Below the pieces are notes generated by a model. The model did not search any database, was not told where the DNA came from, and saw nothing but the letters and a program-made list of their open reading frames with translations. Positions 41,629-51,927 of a stretch of 64,000 nt of DNA are shown in pieces (positions within the stretch are counted from its first letter, which is position 1; the number at the start of each line of letters is the position of its first letter). A program made the translations under genes and the position numbers. The stretch lies in assembly GCA_044442785.1 (NCBI GenBank), contig JBISJT010000001.1:62001-126000 (forward strand). The letters run 5' to 3'. The stretch is from Makana argininalis_B. GTDB taxonomy: Bacteria > Pseudomonadota > Gammaproteobacteria > Enterobacterales > Enterobacteriaceae.

Positions 41629-42111
41629 ATGCAATATAACGGACATTTAATATTTGCTTTATCGATAATTATCTTATCAAAAAAAATTTTTATTACAAAT
41701 ATATTAGGTAATGGTGATTGGTGGCATATAATACCAGGAGTATTATTAACATGCTTGCTTCCAGATATAGATCATCCTAAATCTTTTCTGGGTAAAAAAA
41801 TAAAATGGTTATCTGTGCCTTTAAATAAAGTATTAGGTCATCGTGGTTTTACTCATAGTTTATTTATATTAGTATTATTTATATTTTTTTTTAAAATAAA
41901 TATTTTTTTAAAAAAAAATATACCTATTGATTCATTTCAATCTATGATAATTGGTTACATTAGTCATATTATCTCTGATATACTTACTCCATTAGGTGTT
42001 CCTTTATTTTGGCCTTTTAAATTTAGATTTGTATTACCTTTATTAAATAAAAATAAATATAAAGAAAAAATTTTATGTATTTTTTTATTTTTTTTTGCTT
42101 TAATATATTAA
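41629..42111 (+). CDS. ydjM: YdjM-family inner-membrane metal-dependent hydrolase
   Basis: The 160-residue protein aligns along its length with E. coli YdjM (DUF457 family). It starts GHLIFALSI and has GDWWHIIPGVLLTCLLPDID, HPKSFLGKKIKW, GHRGFTHSL and GYISHIISDILTPLGVPLFWP. The conserved His and Asp residues suggest a metal site facing the membrane. Three or four hydrophobic segments are visible. E. coli ydjM is a LexA-regulated gene of poorly known function. It lies 13 bases after rpmE and is probably co-transcribed. Confidence 0.85.
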   Translation: MQYNGHLIFALSIIILSKKIFITNILGNGDWWHIIPGVLLTCLLPDIDHPKSFLGKKIKWLSVPLNKVLGHRGFTHSLFILVLFIFFFKINIFLKKNIPIDSFQSMIIGYISHIISDILTPLGVPLFWPFKFRFVLPLLNKNKYKEKILCIFLFFFALIY

Positions 42112-42234
42112 ATATTAAATTTAATATTTGAATAAATATAAATTTATTAAATTTGTAAAAAATAAAATTATTTAAATTTAGATTTATTTACAAATTTAAT
42201 TTATATAAGTAAATATATTTTTTTTGGAGATTTA

Positions 42235-44229
42235 ATGGTATTTATAAAAGATATTGTAAATGCTTTAAGATTTTTAAGTATTGATGCAATAAGACATGCT
42301 AATTCTGGACATCCAGGAGCACCTATGGGTATGTCAGATATTGCTGAAGTTTTATGGCGTGATTATATTAAACATAATCCATGTAACCCTCAATGGATTA
42401 ATCGTGATCGATTTATTTTATCAAATGGACATGCATCTATTTTATTATATAGTATATTACATTTAACTGGTTATAATATTTCTATAGAAGATATTAAAAA
42501 TTTTCGTAAAATTAATTCTAAAACACCAGGTCATCCAGAATGTTTTCATACAAAAGGTGTAGAAGTTACAACAGGTCCTTTAGGTCAAGGTATAGCTAAT
42601 GCAGTTGGTATGGCCATAGGAGAAAGAACATTATCTAATCAATTTAATAGATTAAATTTTAAAATTATAAATCATTATACTTATTTATTTATGGGTGATG
42701 GTTGTTTAATGGAAGGAATATCTCATGAAGCTTGTTCTTTAGCTGGTACATTAAAATTAGGTAAATTAATTGCATTTTATGATAATAACGGTATATCCAT
42801 AGATGGTAAAATAGAAAATTATTTTAATGATGATACTGCTTTACGTTTTAAATCATATGGATGGCATGTTATAAAAAACATTAATGGTCATAATAGATAT
42901 TCAATAAAATTAGCTATTAAAAAAGCGAGAAAAATTAGAGACAAACCTTCTATTTTAATATGTAATACTATTATTGCATTTGGATCACCATCAAAATCTG
43001 GAACTCCAGAATCTCATGGTTCTCCTTTAAGTAATAAAGAAATATATGATACACGTAAAAACCTTGATTGGAAATATCCACCTTTTATAATTCCAGAAAA
43101 TATATATTTTAGTTGGGATGCTAAAAAAATAGGTATAAAAAATGAATCAAAATGGAATAAAAAATTTAATATTTATAAAAAAAAATTTCCATATCTTGCA
43201 AAAGAATTAATAAGAAGAATATCAAAAAAACTACCTATAAATTTTAAAAAATATATTAATGACATTATTAAAAATAATAAAAAATATTCAAGTAACATAT
43301 CTGGTAGGAAATCATCTAATATTTTTTTAGAATCAATTGGACCGTTTATTCCTGAATTAATTGGAGGTTCAGCTGATTTATCTAATAGTAATTTAACAAA
43401 ATGGTCAAAATCAAAACCAATATTTAAACATCATTATGGAAATTATATACATTATGGTGTTAGAGAATTTGGTATGACTGCTATAGCTAATGGAATATAT
43501 AAATATGGAGGTTTTATACCATACACTTCTACTTTTTTAATATTTTCAGATTATGCTATAAATGCTATAAGAATGTCTGCTCTAATGAAATGTCATCATA
43601 TTATGATTTATACACATGATTCTATTGGTGTTGGAGAAGATGGACCAACTCATCAACCAATAGAACAATTATCTCATTTAAGAATGATTCCAAATTTAAG
43701 TACTTGGCGTCCTTGTGATACATTAGAAACTTTTTTTTCTTGGAAATTTGCTATAAAAAGAAATAAAGGACCTACTGCTATTGTATTATCTCGTAATGAT
43801 TTAATTTATCAAAAAAGAAATAAAAACCAAATTTTAAATATATCACGGGGGGGTTATATAATTAGAGATTGTAAATGTATTCCAAATTTAATTATTATTG
43901 CTACAGGATCAGAAGTAAATTTAGCAATAAATTCGTATAATCATCTTAAAAAAATTGGTTATCAAGTTAGAGTTGTATCTATGCCTTCTACAGATGTTTT
44001 TGATTCACAAGAAAAAAATTATAAAGAATTTGTTTTTCCTAAAAAAATAAAATCAATAATTGCAATTGAAGCTAGTGTTTCAGATTTTTGGTATAAATAT
44101 ACAGGATTATATGGTAAAATAATAGGTATAAAAACTTTCGGTAAATCAGGTTCTTCTAAAGAATTATTTAATTTATTCAAATTTAATTTACAAAATGTAA
44201 TAAAACAAGCAAAAAAAATTATTAGTTAA
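42235..44229 (+). CDS. tktA: transketolase
   Basis: Transketolase moves two-carbon units in the non-oxidative pentose phosphate pathway, with thiamine diphosphate. It has 664 residues (E. coli 663). Motifs are NSGHPGAPMG, LSNGHASILLY, the TPP motif GDGCLMEGISHEA, HYGVREFGMTAIANG and HDSIGVGEDGPTHQPIEQL. GGAG lies upstream of the ATG. It supplies ribose-5-phosphate and erythrose-4-phosphate; no transaldolase gene is seen nearby. Confidence 0.97.
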   Translation: MVFIKDIVNALRFLSIDAIRHANSGHPGAPMGMSDIAEVLWRDYIKHNPCNPQWINRDRFILSNGHASILLYSILHLTGYNISIEDIKNFRKINSKTPGHPECFHTKGVEVTTGPLGQGIANAVGMAIGERTLSNQFNRLNFKIINHYTYLFMGDGCLMEGISHEACSLAGTLKLGKLIAFYDNNGISIDGKIENYFNDDTALRFKSYGWHVIKNINGHNRYSIKLAIKKARKIRDKPSILICNTIIAFGSPSKSGTPESHGSPLSNKEIYDTRKNLDWKYPPFIIPENIYFSWDAKKIGIKNESKWNKKFNIYKKKFPYLAKELIRRISKKLPINFKKYINDIIKNNKKYSSNISGRKSSNIFLESIGPFIPELIGGSADLSNSNLTKWSKSKPIFKHHYGNYIHYGVREFGMTAIANGIYKYGGFIPYTSTFLIFSDYAINAIRMSALMKCHHIMIYTHDSIGVGEDGPTHQPIEQLSHLRMIPNLSTWRPCDTLETFFSWKFAIKRNKGPTAIVLSRNDLIYQKRNKNQILNISRGGYIIRDCKCIPNLIIIATGSEVNLAINSYNHLKKIGYQVRVVSMPSTDVFDSQEKNYKEFVFPKKIKSIIAIEASVSDFWYKYTGLYGKIIGIKTFGKSGSSKELFNLFKFNLQNVIKQAKKIIS

Positions 44230-44358
44230 TATTTTATGTTTATTTAAATTGTTAAATTAAATTTAATAATTTAAATATTAATATTTAATATTCATTAATT
44301 TAATTATTAACAAAATTAATTTTTTAAAAAAAAAATTAAAAATGTTTAAGGTTTTTCT

Positions 44359-46488
44359 ATGAATTATAATTTATTTAAAAGCTTAAACAAAAAACAAATG
44401 GAAGCTGTTTTATCAGCAAATAATAATTTATTAGTACTTGCTGGAGCTGGTAGTGGTAAAACAAATGTTATAATAAATAAAATTGTATGGTTTATAAAAA
44501 TTAAAAATTACTCTCCTGATTCAATAATGGCTGTTACTTTTACAAATAAAGCTGCAGAAGAAATGAAATATAGACTTAAAAAAATAATAGGTGAACAAGA
44601 AAAAAAAATATGGATTGGAACTTTTCATGGATTAAGTAATCGTATTTTAAGAAATCATTATAAAGATGCAAATCTTCCAAAAAATTTTCAAATATTAGAT
44701 AATGAAGATCAAATTAGATTAATTAAAAATTTATTAACTTCTATGAAACTTGATGAAAAAATATGGAATCCTAGTAAATTATTACTATATATAAATAATT
44801 ATAAAGATAAAGGAATAAGACCATTTATTCAAAATAATAATAAAAATTATTTTATAAAGATAAAACAAGAGATTTATAATAAATATCAAAACTTATGTGA
44901 TAAATTAGGTTTAGTAGATTTTTCTGAATTATTAATAAGATCTTATGAAATGTTTATTAAAAAACCTTATATAATTAAAAAATATCATAATCGTTTTAAA
45001 AATATTTTAGTAGATGAATTTCAAGATACAAATATTATTCAATATGATTGGATTAAAATTTTAAAAAATATAAATTGTAATTTAATTATTGTTGGTGATG
45101 ATGATCAATCAATTTATGGTTGGCGTGGTGCAAAAATAGAAAATATATATCAATTTTTAAAAGATTATCCTAATACTAAAACTGTTAGATTAGAACAAAA
45201 TTACAGATGTACAAATAATATATTAAAAGCTGCAAATTCTCTTATATCTAATAATAATTTTAGATTAGGTAAAACATTATGGACCAAATGTGAATTAGGT
45301 GATCCTATTAATATATATTCTGCTTACAATGAAATAGATGAAGCTAATTTTATAGTAAATAAAATTAGAATAGCTAAAAAAAAAAAAGTATCTTTAAAAG
45401 AATTTGCTATCTTATATAGAAGTAATTCACAATCAAGAATTTTAGAAGAATATTTAATAAAAGTAAATATACCTTATTTAATTTATGGAGGTATTAGATT
45501 TTTTGAACGTTCAGAAATAAAGAATACTTTATTTTATTTTAGATTAATTTTAAATCGTAATGATGATATTGCATATGAAAAAATTGTCAATATTCCAAAT
45601 AGAGGAATAGGAGAAAAAACATTAAAAATAATAAAAAAAACTTCTAAAGTTCTAAAAATGAATTTATGGAAATCAAGTTGTTATTTAATTAAAAATAATA
45701 TATTAAAAAAAAATATAAATAAATCAGTATTAAATTTTATAAATCTTATAAATAAATTATCAAAAGAAATAAATAATTTACCTATTCATATCCAAACTGA
45801 TCTAGTGATTAAAAATTCTGGACTTTGGAAAATGTACAAAAAAGAAAAAATTAATAAAACTTATTCCAAATTAGAAAATTTATCAGAACTTATTAATGCT
45901 ACAAAACAATATAATGATATTAATGGAATTTCTAAAAATTCTATGTTAGAATTTATTTCTAATGCATCTCTAGATAATATAAGTTTTAAGAATTATAAAA
46001 AAACTGAAGCAGTAACATTAATGACAATACATTCTTCAAAAGGATTAGAATTTAAACAAATATTTATTGTTGGAATGGAAGAAGGAATATTTCCTAATAA
46101 AATATCAACACATTCTATAGAACAATTAGAAGAAGAACGTAGATTAGCATATGTTGGTATAACCAGAACAATTAAAAAATTAACAATAACATATGCAAAA
46201 AAAAGAAAAATATATGGAAAAGAAAAAAATAGAAAACCATCTAGATTTATAAAAGAAATACCAAATGCATGTATTAATAATGTTAATTTAAATTATAATT
46301 ATATTAAAAATAAAAATTATAATAAAAATTATATAATAGGTAAACAAGTAAAACATAATAAATTTGGTTACGGAATAATTATTAAAATTAATATTATTAA
46401 TAATAATAAAATTATAAAAGTTAAATTTAATAATGATAAAATTAAAATTTTTACTTTGAAATATAATAATTTTGAAATAATTAATTAG
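44359..46488 (+). CDS. uvrD: DNA helicase II (UvrD)
   Basis: UvrD is the 3'-5' SF1 helicase of nucleotide excision and mismatch repair. It has 709 residues (E. coli 720). Walker A is AGAGSGKT at 28-35; DEFQDTN, GDDDQSIYGWRGA, LEQNYRCTNNIL, TIHSSKGLEF and the late motif EERRLAYVGITR are all present. The start LFKSLNKKQMEAVLSANN fits UvrD better than Rep, and ANLPKNFQILDNEDQ is a UvrD-specific match. The C-terminal Tudor-like domain is partly kept (GKQVKHNKFGYGIIIK). Confidence 0.95.
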   Translation: MNYNLFKSLNKKQMEAVLSANNNLLVLAGAGSGKTNVIINKIVWFIKIKNYSPDSIMAVTFTNKAAEEMKYRLKKIIGEQEKKIWIGTFHGLSNRILRNHYKDANLPKNFQILDNEDQIRLIKNLLTSMKLDEKIWNPSKLLLYINNYKDKGIRPFIQNNNKNYFIKIKQEIYNKYQNLCDKLGLVDFSELLIRSYEMFIKKPYIIKKYHNRFKNILVDEFQDTNIIQYDWIKILKNINCNLIIVGDDDQSIYGWRGAKIENIYQFLKDYPNTKTVRLEQNYRCTNNILKAANSLISNNNFRLGKTLWTKCELGDPINIYSAYNEIDEANFIVNKIRIAKKKKVSLKEFAILYRSNSQSRILEEYLIKVNIPYLIYGGIRFFERSEIKNTLFYFRLILNRNDDIAYEKIVNIPNRGIGEKTLKIIKKTSKVLKMNLWKSSCYLIKNNILKKNINKSVLNFINLINKLSKEINNLPIHIQTDLVIKNSGLWKMYKKEKINKTYSKLENLSELINATKQYNDINGISKNSMLEFISNASLDNISFKNYKKTEAVTLMTIHSSKGLEFKQIFIVGMEEGIFPNKISTHSIEQLEEERRLAYVGITRTIKKLTITYAKKRKIYGKEKNRKPSRFIKEIPNACINNVNLNYNYIKNKNYNKNYIIGKQVKHNKFGYGIIIKINIINNNKIIKVKFNNDKIKIFTLKYNNFEIIN

Positions 46489-46522
46489 AATTAATTATTA
46501 AAATATATTGTTCAAAAAATGT

Positions 46523-46554
46523 AACTTTACCGGTCTATAAAGACCGGTAAAGTT
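46523..46554 (-). terminator. intrinsic terminator of rnpB
   Basis: The arms AACTTTACCGGTC and GACCGGTAAAGTT form a perfect 13-bp stem. On the minus strand it is followed by ACATTTTTT. It overlaps the 3' strand of the RNase P P1 helix, so folding as terminator and as P1 compete for the same bases. Confidence 0.85.
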
Positions 46555-46903
46555 AAACTATAAGCCGGGTTCTGTTTTAGACAGTCATTAATCTAGACTA
46601 TTTTTCACAAAATAGTTCTAAGCAGCTCACCCGAGTAATAAATGCGGGCAACATTATTAATCTCATATTTAGCTTTTCTCCAGGTGGAGTTTACATTGCC
46701 AATATTGTTACCAATATTGCGGTATGCTTTTACCAAACCATTTCACCCTTACCTTATATTAAAAGGTGGTTTTTTTTCTGTTGCACTTGTCGTAGGTTTT
46801 CACCCCCCAGAAGTTATCTGGCACCAAGCCCTATGGAGCCCGGACTTTCCTCTTTTTAATTTAATTAATAAATTTAATAAAAAGCGACTGTCTGTTTAAC
46901 TTA
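46549..46903 (-). ncRNA. rnpB: RNase P RNA (class A)
   Basis: RNase P RNA matures tRNA 5' ends. On the minus strand the conserved core reads AGAGGAAAGTCCGGGCTCC, then GGGTGAAA, GTGCAACAGA, AAACTCCACC, and near the end ACAGAACCCGGCTTA. P1 is formed by 46894-46902 with 46550-46558. The P3 and P12 regions are AT-rich and shortened. The length of about 355 is slightly less than E. coli M1 RNA (377). rsmI lies upstream of it, as in E. coli. Confidence 0.95.
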
Positions 46904-46959
46904 TATATAAAATTATATAATAATTAATTATTTTTATCATTATAAATTTTATATAATAT

Positions 46960-47829
46960 TTATTTTATAAAATTATTATATTTTAAAAGATTTTTATATA
47001 AAAAGTTTTTATTAATAAAATAAATATTTGATGTTAATTCAACTGATTTTTTAAAAGTTAATTCATTTAAAAGAAATTTAAAAGTATTAATGATATTATC
47101 ATTTAAAATATTTTTTTTTTTTTTATATCCTTCTACAATAATAGATAATTCACCTTTATATCTGGTTTTATCAGTTTGTAACCATATTAAAATTTTTTTA
47201 ATTGTATCACCATAAATTGTTTCCCAATATTTTGTAATTTCTCTTGCTATTACTATATATCTCAAACTACCAAAATATTTTTTCATATATTGAATAGTTT
47301 TAATAACTCTTAATGAAGTTTCATAAAAAATTAATGTTCTTCTTTCTTTTTTTAAAGATTTAATTAAATTTATTTTTTTTTTATTTTTAGATGGTATAAA
47401 ACCTTCATAACAAAATCTATCTGATTTTATACCGGATCCTGATAATGCAGTAATTGCTGCACAAGCTCCTGGTAGTGGTATGACACGAAAACCTAATTTA
47501 TAACAATTTTTTACTATCAAATATCCTGGATCATTAATAATAGGTGTGCCAGCATTACTTACAATTGCTATACTTTTACCTTCTTTTAATTTTAATAATA
47601 AATATTCTGTTTTTTTAATTTCATTAAATTTATTGAAAGATAATATATTATTATTAATAGAAAAAAAATTTAATAAAATTCTAGTAACTCTTGTATCTTC
47701 TGATAAAATTATATTTACTTTTTTTAAAATTATTAAAGCACGTATAGTTATATCTTGTATGTTACCAATCGGAGTTGGAACAATATATAAAGTTGATTTT
47801 AAAATATTTTCATTTTTAAATTTATTCAT
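46960..47829 (-). CDS. rsmI: 16S rRNA 2'-O-ribose C1402 methyltransferase
   Basis: RsmI methylates C1402 in the ribosomal P site. It has 289 residues (E. coli 286). YIVPTPIGNIQDITIRAL, SEDTRVTRILL, IVSNAGTPIINDPGY and LPGACAAITALSGSG are diagnostic of the SAM-binding RsmI/tetrapyrrole-methylase fold. The C-terminal part is AT-degenerate. It lies next to rnpB, as in E. coli. Confidence 0.95.
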   Translation of the reverse strand: MNKFKNENILKSTLYIVPTPIGNIQDITIRALIILKKVNIILSEDTRVTRILLNFFSINNNILSFNKFNEIKKTEYLLLKLKEGKSIAIVSNAGTPIINDPGYLIVKNCYKLGFRVIPLPGACAAITALSGSGIKSDRFCYEGFIPSKNKKKINLIKSLKKERRTLIFYETSLRVIKTIQYMKKYFGSLRYIVIAREITKYWETIYGDTIKKILIWLQTDKTRYKGELSIIVEGYKKKKNILNDNIINTFKFLLNELTFKKSVELTSNIYFINKNFLYKNLLKYNNFIK

Positions 47830-47951
47830 ATTTTATATATTTTAATTAAGTTTATTTATTTGATAATGTATATATTTAATGAATATATGTTATTAATTAT
47901 TTAAAAAATATTATTTAATTATTAATTAATAATAATTATGTTAAAAAAAAA

Positions 47952-48344
47952 TTAACGTTTAGAAAATTGAGGTTTGGATCTTGCTTTACGTAAACCAATT
48001 TTTTTTCTTTCAACACGTCTAGAATCTCTAGTTATAAATCCTGATTTTCGAAGTTCTTTTTTAAATATTTCATTATATTTTATTAAAGCTCTAGAGATAC
48101 CATGACGTATTGCTTCTGATTGACCAGTAGTTCCACCTCCTTTTACAGTTATATATAAATCTATTTTTTTTAAAATTTTAAATAAATTTAAGGGTTGGTA
48201 TATAACATATATAGATGATTTTAAATTAAAATAATTATTAACATTACGTTTATTAATAGTAATATTTCCTTTACCATTTTTAATAAAAACTCTTGCTGAA
48301 GCACTCTTACGTCTACCAGTTGCATAATATATATGTTTATTCAT
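47952..48344 (-). CDS. rpsI: 30S ribosomal protein S9 (uS9)
   Basis: S9 reaches the P-site tRNA with its C-terminal tail. It has 130 residues, the E. coli length. [39 protein letters not shown] and the end [11 protein letters not shown] are diagnostic. It is the second gene of rplM-rpsI, with 12 bases between the two. Confidence 0.98.
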   Translation of the reverse strand: MNKHIYYATGRRKSASARVFIKNGKGNITINKRNVNNYFNLKSSIYVIYQPLNLFKILKKIDLYITVKGGGTTGQSEAIRHGISRALIKYNEIFKKELRKSGFITRDSRRVERKKIGLRKARSKPQFSKR

Positions 48345-48356
48345 TATATTTTCCTA

Positions 48357-48785
48357 TTAAATTAATAAAATTTCAGGTTTTTGAGATTGATGATTATGTT
48401 TTTTATTATTATAAATTTTAAGTTTTTTTAACATATTTCGACCTAATGGTCCTTTGGGAAGCATACCTTTTACAGCATTTTTAATTATAAAATTTGGATT
48501 TTTCAATAATTTATCTTTATAAGAAGTTTTTTTTAATCCCCCAATGTATCCACTATGTTTATAATATATTTTTTTTTCAAATTTATTTCCTGTTACTTTA
48601 ATTTTTTTTGAATTAATAATTATTATATAATCTCCATTATCAATATTTGGAGTATATTCAGGTTTGTTTTTTCCACTTAAAATAATTGATAATTTAGTTG
48701 CAAGACGTCCAAGTATTTTGTTTTTAGCATCTACAATATACCATTTTTTAATAATTAATTTCTTATTTGTATATAAATTTTTCAT
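48357..48785 (-). CDS. rplM: 50S ribosomal protein L13 (uL13)
   Basis: L13 is an early assembly protein of 50S. It has 142 residues, the E. coli length. WYIVDAKNKILGRLATKLS, NGDYIIIINSKKI and VKGMLPKGPLGRNMLKKL are diagnostic. It heads the rplM-rpsI operon and is divergent from valS. Confidence 0.98.
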   Translation of the reverse strand: MKNLYTNKKLIIKKWYIVDAKNKILGRLATKLSIILSGKNKPEYTPNIDNGDYIIIINSKKIKVTGNKFEKKIYYKHSGYIGGLKKTSYKDKLLKNPNFIIKNAVKGMLPKGPLGRNMLKKLKIYNNKKHNHQSQKPEILLI

Positions 48786-48976
48786 TCTTTATTACTCGAT
48801 ATAAAATTTTTACAAAAATAAAATTTATATATAAATATATCATATAAATATATATTTAATTAAATTAAATAAATTTAAATAAATAATATCTTTTATATAA
48901 AATATGTTAATATTAAAATTAAATAAAAAAATTATTTTAAAAAAAATATAAATTAATAATTATTAAATGAAAGATC

Positions 48977-51826
48977 ATGAAAAAAAAATATAATTTTGAA
49001 ATAATAGAAAAAGATATATATAATGAATGGGAAACAAAAGGTTATTTTAAACCTAATAATAAATTAAATAAAAGTTATTGTATTATACTTCCGCCGCCTA
49101 ATATAACAGGATATTTACATATTGGACATGCATTTCAACACACAATAATGGATATTTTAATACGTTATAATAGAATGAAAGGAAAAAATACACTTTGGCA
49201 AGTAGGAACTGATCATGCAGGCATAGCTACACAAATATTAGTAGAGAGAAAAATATATCAAAAAGAAGGAAAATTAATTAAAGATTATAAAAGAAAAGAG
49301 TTTATTAAAAAAATATGGGAATGGAAAAAAAAATATGGTAATAAGATTACAAATCAAATAAGGAGATTAGGAAGTTCTGTAGATTGGAATAAAGAAAGAT
49401 TTACTATGGACAATAAAATGTCTTATGCTGTTAAAAAAGTTTTTATAAAATTATATAATGATAATTTAATTTACAGAGGGAATAGATTAGTAAACTGGGA
49501 TTCAAAATTAAAAACTGCAATTTCAGATTTAGAAATAGAATATAAATATTCATATAAAAATACATGGTATATTAGATATTTTTTATATAAAAATGAATAT
49601 ACTAATGAAGGTTTTAATTATCTAGTTATATTTACTACAAGACCAGAGACTATTTTTGGTGATACAGCTATATCAGTAAATCCAAAAGATAAAAGATATA
49701 AAAATTTAATAGGTAAATTTGTATTAATTCCAATTATTAATAAAATTATACCTATAATAGGAGATTATTATACAGATATAAATAAAGGAACAGGTTGTGT
49801 TAAAATAACACCAGCTCATGATTTTAATGATTATGAAGTTGGAAATCGTAATTCATTACCAATAATAAATATTTTTAATCAAGAATGTAAAATTCTTAAA
49901 AAAGCTATAATTTTATATAAAAAAAATATTTTTGTTAAAAAATTATATAGAAATATACCATATACATTTCAAGGATTAGATAAATTTAAAGCAAGAAAAA
50001 AAATTATATCTATTTTTAATAAAATAGGAATTTTAGTTACATGTAAATTAAACTATTCAAAAATTCCTTATAGTAATAAAAGCAATGTTATTATTGAACC
50101 AATGTTAACAAAACAATGGTATGTTAGAACTAAAAATATTTCTAAATTAGCTATAGATGTAGTAAAAAATGGAGATATTGAATTTATTCCAAAAAAATAT
50201 GAAAATATTTATTTTAATTGGATGAAAAATATAAAAGATTGGTGTATTTCTCGTCAATTATTATGGGGTCATAGAATTCCTGCTTGGTATGATTCAAAAA
50301 AAAATATATATGTTGGTTATAATGAAAAAGATGTTATAATTAAATATAAATTAAATAAAAAAATATATCTTAATCAAGATAAAGATGTAATGGATACATG
50401 GTTTTCTTCATGTTTATGGATTTTTGCTTCACTTGGATGGCCAGAAAATAAAAAATACTTAGATATTTTTTATCCTACAAATGTAGTTGTGAGTGGTTTT
50501 GATATTATTTTTTTTTGGATAGCTCGTATGATAATGTTTAGTATGTATTTTATTAAAGATTGTAATGGAAAATCAAAAGTACCTTTTAAAAAAGTTTTTA
50601 TTACAGGTTTAATAAAAGATGAAAAAGGCAATAAAATGTCTAAATCAAAAGGTAATGTAATAGATCCTATTGATATAATAGATGGTATTTCTTTAAAAAG
50701 ATTAATTAAAAAAAGAACTAGCAATATGATAAATCCTAAATTATCAAAAAAAATAATTAATCAAACTAAAAAAACATTTCCTTATGGAATAAAATCTTAT
50801 GGAATTGATGCATTAAGATTTACTATGACATCTCTTGCTTCAAATGGTATTGATATTAAATTTGATTTTAACAGATTAGAGGGTTACAGAAATTTTTGTA
50901 ATAAATTATGGAATGCTAGTAGATTTGTTATCTTAAATATTAACAATATTAAATTTACTTCAAATATTAAAAATAAAAAATTTTTATATGATCAATGGAT
51001 TTTAACATTACTTAATAAAACTATTAAAAAATTTAATTTTTATATAAATAATTATAGATTTGATTTAGCTGCTGAAATTATATATGAATTTACATGGAAT
51101 CAATTTTGTGATTGGTATATAGAATGCGTTAAAAGATTAATAATTTTTAAAAAAAAAAATGAATTAATTAATACAAAAAAAACTTTACTTGAAGTACTTA
51201 AAAAAATATTATGTTTATTACATCCAATTATTCCTTTTATTACTGAATATATATGGAAATTTATAAAAAATATTACTAATATTAATTCTAATTCTATTAT
51301 GTTAGAAGAATTTCCATCTTATAATAAAAAATTAATAGATAAATCATCTTTAATAAAGTTTAATTTAATTAAAAAATTAATAATTAATATACGTAAAATT
51401 AAATATGAATTTAAAATTAAAAATAAAGAAAAAATATTTTTAATTATTAAAAATATATCTATATTTTTTTTAGAAATAATAAAAAAAAATATAAAAATAA
51501 TAAAAAGTTTTAGTAATTTAAATGATATTATTTTATTAATAAATAAAAATAAAAATCCTTGTTCTTTTAGAGAATTTATAGATGAAGAAGAATTATTATT
51601 TCCAGTTAAAGGATTGATAAATATTAAAAAAGAAATAAATAATATAAAATCAATAATTAAAAAAATAGATTTTAAAATAAAAATTATTTTATTTAAAATT
51701 CAAAATTTTAATTTTTATAAATCAGTTAATAAAAATATAATTTTAAAAGAAAAAAATAATTTAATGTTTTTAAAAAAATTAAAAAACAAAAATATTAAAA
51801 AATTTAATATATTAAATATTAAATAA
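48977..51826 (+). CDS. valS: valyl-tRNA synthetase
   Basis: ValRS charges tRNA-Val. It has 949 residues (E. coli 951). The HIGH motif lies at 48-51 and KMSKS at 553-557. The CP1 editing domain is present, with TTRPETIFGDTAI and TPAHDFNDYEVG. The C-terminal coiled coil remains but is strongly Lys/Ile/Asn biased. It therefore keeps editing, in contrast to AlaRS. Confidence 0.97.
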   Translation: MKKKYNFEIIEKDIYNEWETKGYFKPNNKLNKSYCIILPPPNITGYLHIGHAFQHTIMDILIRYNRMKGKNTLWQVGTDHAGIATQILVERKIYQKEGKLIKDYKRKEFIKKIWEWKKKYGNKITNQIRRLGSSVDWNKERFTMDNKMSYAVKKVFIKLYNDNLIYRGNRLVNWDSKLKTAISDLEIEYKYSYKNTWYIRYFLYKNEYTNEGFNYLVIFTTRPETIFGDTAISVNPKDKRYKNLIGKFVLIPIINKIIPIIGDYYTDINKGTGCVKITPAHDFNDYEVGNRNSLPIINIFNQECKILKKAIILYKKNIFVKKLYRNIPYTFQGLDKFKARKKIISIFNKIGILVTCKLNYSKIPYSNKSNVIIEPMLTKQWYVRTKNISKLAIDVVKNGDIEFIPKKYENIYFNWMKNIKDWCISRQLLWGHRIPAWYDSKKNIYVGYNEKDVIIKYKLNKKIYLNQDKDVMDTWFSSCLWIFASLGWPENKKYLDIFYPTNVVVSGFDIIFFWIARMIMFSMYFIKDCNGKSKVPFKKVFITGLIKDEKGNKMSKSKGNVIDPIDIIDGISLKRLIKKRTSNMINPKLSKKIINQTKKTFPYGIKSYGIDALRFTMTSLASNGIDIKFDFNRLEGYRNFCNKLWNASRFVILNINNIKFTSNIKNKKFLYDQWILTLLNKTIKKFNFYINNYRFDLAAEIIYEFTWNQFCDWYIECVKRLIIFKKKNELINTKKTLLEVLKKILCLLHPIIPFITEYIWKFIKNITNINSNSIMLEEFPSYNKKLIDKSSLIKFNLIKKLIINIRKIKYEFKIKNKEKIFLIIKNISIFFLEIIKKNIKIIKSFSNLNDIILLINKNKNPCSFREFIDEEELLFPVKGLINIKKEINNIKSIIKKIDFKIKIILFKIQNFNFYKSVNKNIILKEKNNLMFLKKLKNKNIKKFNILNIK

Positions 51827-51927
51827 AAAAAAATTTACTTTTTTTTAAAAAATACTAAATATCAACAATATATATTTAATATATATATTTTTTTTCTAAC
51901 TATTTAATTTTTATAAATAAATTACTT

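Noticed and set aside
46642..46899. 85-codon open frame
   Set aside because: It lies entirely in the RNase P RNA on the opposite strand.
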